64,000 nucleotides of DNA from Sunxiuqinia rutila (lineage in GTDB: Bacteria > Bacteroidota > Bacteroidia > Bacteroidales > Prolixibacteraceae), in assembly GCF_050589705.1 (NCBI RefSeq), contig NZ_JBNGOT010000009.1, forward strand, positions 62,001 to 126,000, in the 5' to 3' direction. A program made the translations under genes and the position numbers. Under the pieces are notes generated by a model, which did no database searches, had not been told where the DNA came from, and was given only the letters and a program-made list of their open reading frames with translations. This document shows positions 44,854 through 54,554 of this stretch, piece after piece (position 1 is the first letter of the stretch; every line of letters starts with the position of its first letter).

Positions 44854-45966
44854 ATGAGAAACTTTATCGAAAAAATCCATTTATGGCTGGCTCTTCCTGC
44901 GGGCTTGATTGTCACCATTGTTTGCCTGACCGGAGCAATACTTGTTTTTGAGCAAGAACTATTGGAATGGTATTACCCTGAACGTTATTTTGTTGAAGAG
45001 CAGACTATCGGCACTCCGCTTCCGCTTCACGAGCTGGTTGAGAAAGTAAACGAGCAGTTGGAAGAGAATTCAGTAGCCAGCGTGAAAATCGCCTCCGATC
45101 CTGATCGGACGTACACCGTGGGTTTACAAGAAGGATTTCGCGTGAGCGCTTTTGTCAATCCCTACAACGGAGAAATTAAAGGCTACCATTATTTTCTGGA
45201 AAGTTTCTTTTATAAAATAATGGCCCTCCACCGCTGGCTCATGGATGGAAGCCGAGAGCTGGGAAAAGTAACTGTAGGAATCACCACCATCATTTTTGTC
45301 ATTCTATTAATTACCGGCATGGTTTTATGGGTTCCTGTCAATAAGAAAAAGTGGCGCCAGCAATTCACCGTGAATATTCGTTCCGGAAATAACCGATTTT
45401 GGCGAGACCTGCACATTACCGTAGGCATGTATGCTTTCTTACTTCTGCTCATCTGCTCTCTCACCGGGCTGATGTGGTCGTTTGGCTGGTACCGAAATAC
45501 AGTTTTCAGCTGGTTTGGCATCGAACAGCAACAAGGACATGGAAAGAAAGGAAAATCGTCGTCACCAAAAGAGGAGATAAACAGCTTGCATTGGGATCAG
45601 GCTTTTCAGGAGTTGGCTCAGAAAAATCCGGGCTACCAATACATCCGAATTCAAGATCAAGCAGCAACAGTACTTGCCAAAGATGCTGTTCATAAACGGG
45701 CCGCGGACAAATACACTTTTGATAAAAACAGCGGGCAAATAAACTCGGTAAAGAAGTACCAGGAAGACCTAAGTTCCTCCAAAATTATGACTTGGGCTTA
45801 TGCGCTCCATGTTGGAGATTATGGAGGCTATTGGGGACGTGTGCTCACCTTTTTAGCATCGCTTGTTGGGGCCAGCTTGCCGCTAACAGGCTACTACATG
45901 TTTTATATCCGAAAGCGCAAAGCGTACAAAAGCAAACGAGCACTCGAAAAGCAACTCAATTTCTAA
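44854..45966 (+). CDS. PepSY-associated membrane protein
   Basis: 370 residues from ATG 44854 (MRNFIEKIHLWL). The ORF start at 44818 lies inside the preceding hairpin and is rejected. Four membrane helices frame two PepSY-type periplasmic parts. Histidines typical of the family lie in IHLWLALPAG, MALHRWLMDG, DLHITVGMYAF and ALHVGDYGGYWG. These proteins take part in reductive iron release from siderophores or related redox steps. It follows the receptor by 64 bases. Confidence 0.9.
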   Translation: MRNFIEKIHLWLALPAGLIVTIVCLTGAILVFEQELLEWYYPERYFVEEQTIGTPLPLHELVEKVNEQLEENSVASVKIASDPDRTYTVGLQEGFRVSAFVNPYNGEIKGYHYFLESFFYKIMALHRWLMDGSRELGKVTVGITTIIFVILLITGMVLWVPVNKKKWRQQFTVNIRSGNNRFWRDLHITVGMYAFLLLLICSLTGLMWSFGWYRNTVFSWFGIEQQQGHGKKGKSSSPKEEINSLHWDQAFQELAQKNPGYQYIRIQDQAATVLAKDAVHKRAADKYTFDKNSGQINSVKKYQEDLSSSKIMTWAYALHVGDYGGYWGRVLTFLASLVGASLPLTGYYMFYIRKRKAYKSKRALEKQLNF

Positions 45967-45975
45967 CGCAATAAA

Positions 45976-46008
45976 AACGGAGGCGCAATTTTTACATTGG
46001 CCTCCGTT
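45976..46008. terminator. Hairpin after the PepSY gene
   Basis: AACGGAGGC and GCCTCCGTT form a perfect 9-bp stem with a 15-base loop, 10 bases past the stop. No T-run follows on the plus strand, so the terminator call is moderate. Confidence 0.55.
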
Positions 46009-46141
46009 AGCACTACTCTCTAATCAATCCTCGTTCTCTGCATTTTTGAATAAACTTCTGATTGTTTTCCTCTGAATCCTGACACGTAGCCAATATTCTC
46101 ATCAACCGATGCTTATCTATTCTTTCAATTTTGTATTGGAA

Positions 46142-46161
46142 GACGGGAAATGCATCCCGTC
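46142..46161 (-). terminator. Hairpin after the GH3 gene
   Basis: GACGGGA and TCCCGTC form a perfect stem around 6 bases, 8 bases past the stop of the last PUL gene. It lacks a clear T-run on the minus strand. Confidence 0.5.
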
Positions 46162-46168
46162 GTCAACA

Positions 46169-48457
46169 CTATTTCTCCCAGCTCACAACGGCTGATTGCA
46201 CATTGTCCGAGCTTGGTCCAACCATGATTTCAAAATCTCCGGGTTCCCACCCAAATTCCAGGTTGAAATTGTAAAACGCCAGATCTTCAGCTGTTAATTC
46301 AAACGTAACAGTTTTGGTTTCACCTCTTTTTAAGGCTACTTTTTGGAAGCCTTTCAACTCTTTTACCGGACGGGTTACAGAAGCCACCATATCGCGTGTA
46401 TACAACTGAACCACTTCTTCGCCATCAAAATTTCCGGTATTGGTAATATCAACCGATACTTTCAGGCTTTCATTTCCTTTCAATTTGGTTTGGCTAAACA
46501 CCGGTTTGCCATACTCGAAATCGGTGTAGCTCAAGCCATAACCAAATGGGAACAGCGGGCTGTTAGGCGCATCCAGGTAGTTCGATTTGAACTTCATAAA
46601 CGTATCTCCATCCTGAGGACGTCCGGTAGTCGTCATCCGGTAGTGAATTGGGATTTGACCAACGTTGTGTGGGAAGGTAGCTGTTAACTTACCTGAAGGG
46701 TTGTAAGCTCCGAAAAGCACATCAGCAATCGCATTTCCAGCCTCAACACCAGGGTGCCAAACATGCAGCAAAGAAGTCGCCAACTCATACTCCTCACCAA
46801 TTGCCATTGGGCGACCACTCATCATTACCAACACCAAAGGCTTGCCTGTTTCGGCCAAAGCACGAACCAGTTTCTTTTGACTTTCGGGCAGTGAAATATC
46901 TGTCCGGTTAGCCGACTCACCACTCATTTCAGTTGCTTCACCAATCACAGCAACTACGACATCTGATTTTGCAGCTAAATCCAGGGCTTCTTTTAACATT
47001 TCCTCCGGACTGCGCTCGTCAATGGCAATACGTGTTCCGAATACATTCACTTTTTTCGCAAATTCAACATCATCCGAAATGTTGGCTCCTTTGGCATAGC
47101 GAACTTCCACCTTGCGACCACCAACATTCTCCATACCTTCCAAAACGGGGATTGAAAGTTGTGGGTTCCCTGTTGGAGCCCATGTTCCAAGCATGTTATT
47201 TTTATCGTTTGCCAATGGTCCAACCAAGGCAATTGATCCGCTTTGAGATAACGGAAGTGTATTCATTTCGTTTTTCAGAAGCACAAAAGAACGGGCAGCA
47301 GCTTCGCGTGCCACCTGACGGTTCTCCTTCGTCAAAATATCTTTCTTCGGACGTGAATCATCAGCATAACGATAAGGATCTTCGAACAAGCCCAGGTTGT
47401 ACTTGGCTTCCAATACCCGGCGACAAGCCAATTCGATTTCATCCAGGGTAATTTTGCCTTCGTCCAGTGATTTCTCCAGGGTAGTCAGGAAGCCTTCACC
47501 AACCATATCCATGTCCAAGCCTGCTTTTAGCGACAAAGCAGAAACAGCTTGCAAATCACCCATTCCATGAGCAATCATCTCGTTAACAGAAGTATAGTCT
47601 GAAACGACAAAGCCATCAAATCCCCACTGATCACGCAACAAGTCAGTCAACAACCACTTGTTTCCACTCGCAGGAATTCCATCCACGTCATTGAATGAAG
47701 ACATCACTGATCCCACTCCAGCATCAATCGCAGCTTTGTACGGAGGCAGGTATTCGTTGAACATGCGAATACGGCTCATGTCTGTTATGTTGTAGTCGCG
47801 ACCCGCTTCCGATGCACCGTACAAAGCAAAGTGCTTCACGGTAGCCATCATAGTATAAGGGCTGGTTAGATCATCGCCCTGGTATCCACGAACCATGGCT
47901 TTGGCAATTTCTGACCCCAGGAAAGGATCTTCACCAGCACCTTCAGCAATACGGCCCCAGCGAGGATCGCGTGCAATATCAACCATCGGTGAAAAGTTCC
48001 AGAAGATTCCGTCTGCAGTTGCTTCTTTTGCTGCTACGCGCGCCGTTTTCTCAATCAACTCCATATCCCAGCTCGAGGCTAAACCAAGTGGAATTGGGAA
48101 CGTTGTTTTGTACCCGTGAATCACGTCTGATCCAACAAGCACAGGAATTCCCAGACGGCTTTCTTCTACTGCCAACTCTTGTGTTTGACGAACTTTCTCG
48201 GGGCTGCTCACCCCAAAAATACCACCTACCAAACCATCCTTCAGCTTGGATTCAACACCGGTACTCACAGCTGAACCTGTAGGAATTCCTCCTCCTGGAG
48301 TAATCAAGTTCAACTGACCGATTTTTTCCTGAAGTGTCATTCGCCCCATCAATTCACTAATGTAGGCATCCATCTCAGCTTTATCTGTATTTTGTGCCTG
48401 TACCTGCACTCCCAATAAGACCCAAAGGGCCGCAAAAATTAATCGATTCACCTTCAT
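46169..48457 (-). CDS. bglX: GH3 beta-glucosidase (BglX-type)
   Basis: 762 residues with a signal peptide (1-21, ending VQVQA). It has the GH3 N-domain (about 30-370) with KHF (208-210) and nucleophile Asp287 in GFVVSDYTS, a C-terminal GH3 domain (about 405-630) and an Fn3-like end (about 675-755). It removes glucose from the non-reducing end of beta-glucosides in the periplasm. It is last gene of the PUL, 78 bases after the GH43-type gene. In beta-1,2-glucan PULs a GH3 enzyme finishes sophoro-oligosaccharides, which fits the GH144 neighbours. Confidence 0.94.
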   Translation of the reverse strand: MKVNRLIFAALWVLLGVQVQAQNTDKAEMDAYISELMGRMTLQEKIGQLNLITPGGGIPTGSAVSTGVESKLKDGLVGGIFGVSSPEKVRQTQELAVEESRLGIPVLVGSDVIHGYKTTFPIPLGLASSWDMELIEKTARVAAKEATADGIFWNFSPMVDIARDPRWGRIAEGAGEDPFLGSEIAKAMVRGYQGDDLTSPYTMMATVKHFALYGASEAGRDYNITDMSRIRMFNEYLPPYKAAIDAGVGSVMSSFNDVDGIPASGNKWLLTDLLRDQWGFDGFVVSDYTSVNEMIAHGMGDLQAVSALSLKAGLDMDMVGEGFLTTLEKSLDEGKITLDEIELACRRVLEAKYNLGLFEDPYRYADDSRPKKDILTKENRQVAREAAARSFVLLKNEMNTLPLSQSGSIALVGPLANDKNNMLGTWAPTGNPQLSIPVLEGMENVGGRKVEVRYAKGANISDDVEFAKKVNVFGTRIAIDERSPEEMLKEALDLAAKSDVVVAVIGEATEMSGESANRTDISLPESQKKLVRALAETGKPLVLVMMSGRPMAIGEEYELATSLLHVWHPGVEAGNAIADVLFGAYNPSGKLTATFPHNVGQIPIHYRMTTTGRPQDGDTFMKFKSNYLDAPNSPLFPFGYGLSYTDFEYGKPVFSQTKLKGNESLKVSVDITNTGNFDGEEVVQLYTRDMVASVTRPVKELKGFQKVALKRGETKTVTFELTAEDLAFYNFNLEFGWEPGDFEIMVGPSSDNVQSAVVSWEK

Positions 48458-48535
48458 TTTCTAACTATTTATTTTCTGTTCTAAAATCTATTCATCTATT
48501 TTACCCAATCTGGTTTATCCTATCTCTAATCTTAT

Positions 48536-50353
48536 TTAGTCGATTTTAATAATTTTGGTTGATTCTGAAATTCCGTTTTCATTGAACGCTTCGATGCTCA
48601 TGTAATAGGTTGTATTCTTATCAAAGCAGCGCATCAGCAACTCGGTATCTTCGTACACAAGCCATGAGTGGTACAATTTATCCGGAGCAATCCCCCAACG
48701 GATATTGTAGCCCTGTGCTCCAGCCACTTCTTTCCAGCTGGTTGAAACATCCCGGCGATCCTCGTGGCGCTGAACCTCAAAGTCTTTCACTTTGCCAGGC
48801 TTTTTACCAAAGCCGGTTCCAAACACCCGGATTTCAGACATGGCCAGGTTATTGCCCGGCACTTCAATATTTTTATACCGAATGAAACGAGCTTTTTGAG
48901 GCTGGTTTAGCACGATGTAAGCATTGGGCGAATCCTTGTAACTCTTGCTTCGGTCTACCACCGTCTTCCACTCTTTGCCATTTTCCGACACTTCAATGGT
49001 AAAGCGATGGCGTAAACCTTCGGTACGTGTATAAATTCCAGACTCATGATCATGAAAATTCAATTGAATGGCATTCACCATTCCAGGCTGAAGCATTTCG
49101 ATTTTTATCCATTGCTGATCATCGTTGGCATCCGCTACCCAGAAGGATTTTGGACTTTCATCAGTCAATACTTCTGAGGTAATTTCACCCGCACTGTTTT
49201 TCACCAACGGCATATTCGTGATGTCGAAATCGTTATCGGTCGATGTACTTTTTCGGATCTGCATCTGCGAAGAAGAAACTGTTGTTTTTCCTCGATAGGA
49301 CAGCAACATCCAGCCAGAATGCTGGCCGGCCTTCGTTGGGTGATCCGGTCCAAATCGTGGATAATCACCGTAATGCGTATTGGAATGCATTAGGCCTTCA
49401 TCATCAAAATAAGTTGGGAACATGCACAAACGGCGTTCCCAGTGTGAGTTCGATGCCAGCGCCATGGTTCCAAAATGCCAATACTGTCCATTGGTTTGTT
49501 TCACGGTTATCCCATGTCCGGCACCATTAGTAAAGCCTCCCGGCTTAAAACTCATCGGGTTGTTTTTCATGTAAGTGAATGGCCCCAGTGGAGAATCGCC
49601 AACATAAACACCATCACCATACACATTGAACTGCGTTCCCGGAGCCGCATACTGCAAGTAATATTTACCGTTGTGCTTGGTCATTGAAGCCCCTTCCATG
49701 TACCCTTCCTTTAAGGTTGGATGGAAGTTATTCTCACCGAACCGCTCCCAACCATGCTTTTCTTCATTCAGGTTGATCAAGTCCTTTTTCACCCCTGTTT
49801 CCAACATGCGGTCGTTCTTATTCAACTCTTTCACCCGTATCGGGTGCACATTGGATGATCCCCAATACAAATAAGTTTTCCCGTCATCATCGATGAATAA
49901 TTCAGAATCCTGAATGTTATTGGAAATCGATGCTGTTGGGGTCCATTTTCCACTTTTGGGATCGTCTGAATATAAAATACTTCCGTAGCCCGCAGGATCA
50001 CCGGCAAAGTAAATCACTGAATCTTTGTAGTTGAAAGCAGTAGGCGCATTGCACCCTTCAAAAAACCACTGTGCTGGCTTGATGAAATCCCAATTCACCA
50101 AGTCCGTTGAATGCCAATAACCAAACGAACGGGTGACAAATAGGTAATACTCTCCCCGAAACTCGACAACTGCCGGATCAGCACCCGAACGATAGGAAAT
50201 ATTCTTGCTGGAATTATAAACCATATAGGTATAATCAATATCCAAGGGGTTACAATACGTATTGCATACCGACTGTGCGTTTCCCATTCCCGGGATTGCC
50301 GCGAAAAGCAGAGTCGCTAAAGCTAAACGTTGAAATACTCTTTTAATCTTCAT
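48536..50353 (-). CDS. GH43-type glycoside hydrolase with discoidin and Fn3 domains
   Basis: 605 residues with a signal peptide (1-26, ending MGNA). The five-bladed catalytic domain (about 35-390) has all three GH43 acids: Asp59 (SGADPAVV), Asp149 (NIQDSELF) and Glu220 (YMEGASM). Then an F5/8 type C-like binding domain (about 400-515) and an Fn3 domain (about 522-605, KVKDFEVQ...YNIRWGIA). GH43 enzymes usually act on arabinose, xylose or galactose linkages, so its place between GH144 and GH3 genes is unexpected. The true specificity is open. Confidence 0.88.
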   Translation of the reverse strand: MKIKRVFQRLALATLLFAAIPGMGNAQSVCNTYCNPLDIDYTYMVYNSSKNISYRSGADPAVVEFRGEYYLFVTRSFGYWHSTDLVNWDFIKPAQWFFEGCNAPTAFNYKDSVIYFAGDPAGYGSILYSDDPKSGKWTPTASISNNIQDSELFIDDDGKTYLYWGSSNVHPIRVKELNKNDRMLETGVKKDLINLNEEKHGWERFGENNFHPTLKEGYMEGASMTKHNGKYYLQYAAPGTQFNVYGDGVYVGDSPLGPFTYMKNNPMSFKPGGFTNGAGHGITVKQTNGQYWHFGTMALASNSHWERRLCMFPTYFDDEGLMHSNTHYGDYPRFGPDHPTKAGQHSGWMLLSYRGKTTVSSSQMQIRKSTSTDNDFDITNMPLVKNSAGEITSEVLTDESPKSFWVADANDDQQWIKIEMLQPGMVNAIQLNFHDHESGIYTRTEGLRHRFTIEVSENGKEWKTVVDRSKSYKDSPNAYIVLNQPQKARFIRYKNIEVPGNNLAMSEIRVFGTGFGKKPGKVKDFEVQRHEDRRDVSTSWKEVAGAQGYNIRWGIAPDKLYHSWLVYEDTELLMRCFDKNTTYYMSIEAFNENGISESTKIIKID

Positions 50354-50400
50354 TTTATCTCTTTATTTAATATCTGAAACCTTACAAACCCACCAGCTAC

Positions 50401-52812
50401 TCAGCGTTTGATTAATAGTTTGGCTTGTTTTATCGCTTTGTCATTCTGAATTCGGAGCAGGTACAATCCTTCGGCCCAGGCTCCACAATTCAGTTCCAGG
50501 TTGGTCCCGGTTAGTTGCAACTGCTCACTCCAAACCATTCGTCCGTCCATAGTATACGCCTGCAGCAACCAGTGGTCATTTGATTGAAAGTCACCAACCA
50601 GGTAAACCCGGTTAGCAGCCGGATTGGGATAAACCTGAAAGCTTTTCGTTGTCAGTGATTCATCCACATCGGTAGCCAATTGATAGTCAAACCCAAGCTT
50701 ATCCAGGCCGGCCTGCACATCGGCATCCTGCATCACCAAATCCCACAAGAGCCCGGTCCGGTGATTTTCAAGCATCACCACAATTGGCCCTTGATCAATA
50801 CCAATGTAGGACTCCTGAATCCAGTTCCGCTCATCATTAAAAGCATCGTACGGACCGTATTTCCCAAACAATTCCTGTCCGCGCTCGCGATAAAAATACT
50901 TCAAGGCCCGTAAAGACTCTTCCGGGATATAGGGCATGCTGGACAAAGCGGCCGTTGGGCTTATCGTTCCATTATCGTTCGAGTAAGGTTGATGCGCCGA
51001 ATAACCGTCTGGATCATCGCTGGCTGTTAGTCCCCAACACTTTTCGCTGTAATTTTTAAAGCCCATTGGGTTAGCCACAGCATACGCATGATGAATACGC
51101 GCTGTGTTAACATGCTCCGTCCAATAGTCAGCATACTGATCTTTCAATCCCTTCGGATCTAATCCGAGATGGGCATAATGAATCCAGAAAAGTGGACCGC
51201 CCCAATCCGGCGCCAAGCTGATGGGGTAATTGTAAAAAGTCCGGGGCCTGACCATATTGCCATTCCGTGCCCAACCTTGTTCGTACACTTCTTTATTGAT
51301 GCCATAGGTCGGCGACGAAGCAGCCATGACGTAGGTGACTAAACTTTCATTCCAACCACTCACCTGCAGGTTCTTTTCAAAACCAATTCGTGGTGACCAG
51401 TGCCAATACAGCACTTGCTGACCATCTTGTTGATACCAGCTCCATTCAATTTCTTTCCACAATTGGGTCGCTTTCTCACGTATTTGTACCGATTTAGTGT
51501 CTCCATCCTGAAAGTAGTTTCTCAAGGCAATCAGCGCCTGAGCCACAAAACTTGTTTCCACGAGATCGCCACCATCATCATCGGGTGTAAAAGCCTGAGT
51601 TTTTAGTGTATTGCCATCGTACCAGTGCGACCAGGCGCCATGGTGACGTTCACAGTTTTCCAGAAAATCGAGAATCATCAAAATCCGGTCTTTTACCTGC
51701 TCTTTTGGCCGATACTCCCGTTCGTGAGCAACAATCATGGCCATTAATCCCATGCCGGTTGCTCCGGAAGCCACCGTCCGGCCATTGCCGTTGGAGCGCT
51801 CCAAAGCCATTCCACTTGCTTGATGTGCCCCTTCCCAGAAATAGCGGAAAGCATACTCCTGCGTCATATCAAGCAGCTGATCATCGGTATAATCCTCCAG
51901 CTCAACCGACTTATCCACCGAAGAAGATTCAGCGCCCTGATAGACCGAGCTTACCCGGTAATGCAGAGTCGCATTTTTACCTTCTTCGGGGACAAAGTCG
52001 AGGCAATTGTTCTCTGTTGTTTCCTGACGTAATGTATAGTTTTCACCGCCATCAAACGAGGCATAAATTTTATAAGTCAACCCAGTTTGAGGGGCTGTCC
52101 AGTTCAGCTCCACATGGCTGTCGTAACCAGCCACCTGCAGGTCTTCAACCGGAGGAATTTGCTCCAGGCTTTTAAACGCACTGATTTCGTCGACCAGTAA
52201 CAGGCGCGAAAGCCCGTTTTTTTCAGATTGGCCAAAAACAATGGCCTTAACCCGGGTAAAATCCAATGCGCTATTCTCCGGGTCACTTGTAATTTCTTTT
52301 ATCGGAAACGTAATACGTGTCCACTTTTGTGCGGGAATGGAAGGATTAAATGCACCTAAGGCATAGCGTCTGGAATCATCGTCAGCACCCGTTGATTTGG
52401 CAACCCGCAGGCCAATCAGCGGTAAAGCCGATGATGGAAGTTCATTTTCAGAATAAATATAGCAAGCGATCGAGTCCAGGGCTGTGAGGTCAGCATTTTC
52501 CCACCCGGGACGATGAATCCGAACGATCCAGTTGCCGGATTCGGAAGAAGTGTAATTAAATTTCAAGGCCGATTGTCCCTGAAAGGCTGTTTCGGAGCAA
52601 GGAAGCTTATCATTGTATTGCGGTGCCCCCGGCGGAAATGTGTATTCAAATTGACTTTCTCCGAGACTGCTCAAATCAACCAGTCCCTGATCATAGTAGC
52701 TGTTGGTAGTTCCTTCTGCAAAGAAATACACTTGCTGAGCCATGCCAGGCATGCACAGCATCAAACCGAAAAGCATTAAAAGCCCTACCGGGATTGTTCG
52801 ATTGTTTATCAT
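50401..52812 (-). CDS. GH144-type enzyme with T9SS sorting domain
   Basis: 803 residues: signal peptide (1-25), jelly-roll carbohydrate-binding-like region (about 26-215), Fn3 (about 220-300), the 'glucoamylase' / GH144 (alpha/alpha)6 catalytic domain (about 310-715) and a C-terminal T9SS type A sorting domain (about 728-803, QVYPNPAANRVYLVG... LLRIQNDKAIKQAKLLIKR). Catalytic-domain motifs shared with the next gene are DDGGDLVET, YWHWSP and GPYDA...IDQGPI. GH144 includes endo-beta-1,2-glucanases and sophorohydrolases. The tail predicts export across the outer membrane, so this is probably the surface enzyme that cuts polymer. Confidence 0.88.
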   Translation of the reverse strand: MINNRTIPVGLLMLFGLMLCMPGMAQQVYFFAEGTTNSYYDQGLVDLSSLGESQFEYTFPPGAPQYNDKLPCSETAFQGQSALKFNYTSSESGNWIVRIHRPGWENADLTALDSIACYIYSENELPSSALPLIGLRVAKSTGADDDSRRYALGAFNPSIPAQKWTRITFPIKEITSDPENSALDFTRVKAIVFGQSEKNGLSRLLLVDEISAFKSLEQIPPVEDLQVAGYDSHVELNWTAPQTGLTYKIYASFDGGENYTLRQETTENNCLDFVPEEGKNATLHYRVSSVYQGAESSSVDKSVELEDYTDDQLLDMTQEYAFRYFWEGAHQASGMALERSNGNGRTVASGATGMGLMAMIVAHEREYRPKEQVKDRILMILDFLENCERHHGAWSHWYDGNTLKTQAFTPDDDGGDLVETSFVAQALIALRNYFQDGDTKSVQIREKATQLWKEIEWSWYQQDGQQVLYWHWSPRIGFEKNLQVSGWNESLVTYVMAASSPTYGINKEVYEQGWARNGNMVRPRTFYNYPISLAPDWGGPLFWIHYAHLGLDPKGLKDQYADYWTEHVNTARIHHAYAVANPMGFKNYSEKCWGLTASDDPDGYSAHQPYSNDNGTISPTAALSSMPYIPEESLRALKYFYRERGQELFGKYGPYDAFNDERNWIQESYIGIDQGPIVVMLENHRTGLLWDLVMQDADVQAGLDKLGFDYQLATDVDESLTTKSFQVYPNPAANRVYLVGDFQSNDHWLLQAYTMDGRMVWSEQLQLTGTNLELNCGAWAEGLYLLRIQNDKAIKQAKLLIKR

Positions 52813-52948
52813 TTCAAGGGTATTTTCTGTGCGATTTGGAACTTATTGGGGAATAGTATCTCAGGCTAAGCTAAGTAGAGCAAAGTCACTATAGTCATCG
52901 TTGCTGCAGCATTCTCGTCTCCTGCCAACGATCTGTCAGGCATAAAAA

Positions 52949-52978
52949 CCTGCGAAGACCATTACCAGCCTTCGCAGG
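52949..52978 (-). terminator. Terminator-like hairpin inside the PUL
   Basis: CCTGCGAAG and CTTCGCAGG form a perfect 9-bp stem with a 12-base loop. On the minus strand it is followed by TTTTT, so it looks like a real intrinsic terminator between the two GH144 genes. Confidence 0.75.
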
Positions 52979-52990
52979 GGCAGATTGTTA

Positions 52991-54322
52991 TTAATAGCTG
53001 AATCCTAAGCGATCCAGCCCACGTTGCACGTCTTCATTTTTCATGAATAAATTCCACAACAAGCCGCTCCGGTAATTTTCAATCATTACCGGGATTGGGC
53101 CCTGATCAATTGCCAGATAGCGCGGCAACGACCAATCAGCAGTAACGCTGTATGCATCGTAAGGGCCGAATTTGCCAACAAGCGAATCAGCTTCGGCATA
53201 CAAGTATCTCAGCATTTGCATGGATTCTTTGGGGGTATACGGAAAAGAAGACAAGGCTGCCGTTGGGCTAATAACCCCCAGATCGCCGTTACCCGGACGA
53301 TGGCCTGAGTAACCATCCACCGAATAGCTCGAGGTGAAACCCCACTGCTTTTCGCCATAGCCTTCGAAGCCCTTCGGGTTGTCTACCGCATATTTGTAAT
53401 GAATCATGGCCTGATTCTGGTTCAGTTGCCAATAGTCTCCGTACTTGTCAGACAAGCCTTTGGGGTTCAATCCCAAGTAGGAATAATGTGCCCAGAACAT
53501 TGGTCCGGTAGGTTCATTCACATTTCCATAGAAATTCAGAACCGTATTTAATCCATAGTAAACGGTATCGTTGGAAATAGCGCCGTCCTGTGCCCAGCCT
53601 TTATGGTAAGCTTCGGGCTGAATGGCATGCGTTGGAGAAGCTGCAGCCAGTACATACATGATCAGGCATTCGTTATAGCCACTGACTGGCATGTTCATAT
53701 CCCAACCATAATTGGGCGACCAGTGCCAGTAAAGCACATCTTCGCCACCTTTGGTGTACCAATCCCACTCAACTTCTTCCCACAGTTGATTGATGTCGGC
53801 TACCAACTGCATCTCGGCGTCGTTTCCGCCTTCAAAATATTCAGCTACCGTTAAAAGTCCCTGAATCATAAACGCAGTTTCAACCAGGTCACCACCATCA
53901 TCTTTTTTACTGAATGGCTTCACTTTGCCGGTTTTACCTTCGAGCCAGTGTGGCCACACCCCATGAAAACGATCAGCTTTTCCCAGGAAATCCACAATTC
54001 GCTGATAGCGCTCCAAGGCTTGTTCGCGCGTAATATAACCACGCTCAACACCAACCAAAATTGCCATCACTCCAAAACCAGAGCCCCCCAAAGTAATCAC
54101 ATCCTGATCGTTTTGCGGATAAACGCCATCCATATGAATGCGCTCGCGAGCCATCCCGGAGTTGGGTTCAGCTCCCTCCCAGAAATACTGGAAAGTCTGG
54201 TATTGAATGGTGTCCAACAGTTGCGTATCTGACAAATCAGCATAGGAGGATCCCTCCTGGGGTGCATGGGTGCATGACACTCCCATCAACAACAGTAAGC
54301 CACCTAATATTAAATGTTTCAT
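52991..54322 (-). CDS. GH144-type lipoprotein enzyme
   Basis: 443 residues with a lipobox (LLMGVSC|T), then a single GH144-type (alpha/alpha)6 domain (about 30-443): SGMARERIHMDG, TLGGSGFGVMA, KKDDGGDLVETAFM, YWHWSPNYGWDMNMPVSGYNE, GPYDAYS and YLAIDQGPIPVMIENYRSG. It is the single-domain paralogue of the T9SS enzyme and is predicted to be outer-membrane anchored. Two GH144 enzymes with different exports suggest a division of labour, such as endo cleavage outside and sophorose release. Confidence 0.9.
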   Translation of the reverse strand: MKHLILGGLLLLMGVSCTHAPQEGSSYADLSDTQLLDTIQYQTFQYFWEGAEPNSGMARERIHMDGVYPQNDQDVITLGGSGFGVMAILVGVERGYITREQALERYQRIVDFLGKADRFHGVWPHWLEGKTGKVKPFSKKDDGGDLVETAFMIQGLLTVAEYFEGGNDAEMQLVADINQLWEEVEWDWYTKGGEDVLYWHWSPNYGWDMNMPVSGYNECLIMYVLAAASPTHAIQPEAYHKGWAQDGAISNDTVYYGLNTVLNFYGNVNEPTGPMFWAHYSYLGLNPKGLSDKYGDYWQLNQNQAMIHYKYAVDNPKGFEGYGEKQWGFTSSYSVDGYSGHRPGNGDLGVISPTAALSSFPYTPKESMQMLRYLYAEADSLVGKFGPYDAYSVTADWSLPRYLAIDQGPIPVMIENYRSGLLWNLFMKNEDVQRGLDRLGFSY

Positions 54323-54482
54323 TGCACGTATTTTATTTGGTAGTCTGATTTTCTGAATTCAATGAGTTTGAAAAAGAAAACCAATCGTATTTTGCGAAAA
54401 AAGAACACCTCTAATTTCTCCAGTATATTTTATGGGGAGAAGAAACAAGGTTCACCTTCTGGTAGAAATTAACTTTTAAGAT

Positions 54483-54512
54483 GAAGGCCGCCCGGAACCC
54501 CAAGCAGCCTTC
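54483..54512 (-). other. Intergenic stem-loop in the PUL
   Basis: GAAGGC (54483-54488) pairs with GCCTTC (54507-54512), with extra G/C pairing inside, 43 bases past the LamG-gene stop. No T-run follows on the minus strand, so RNA stability or partial attenuation is more likely than termination. Confidence 0.4.
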
Positions 54513-54554
54513 CATACTTAAAAGAAACCTAACTAAACTATTTCTTCTTTCTCC

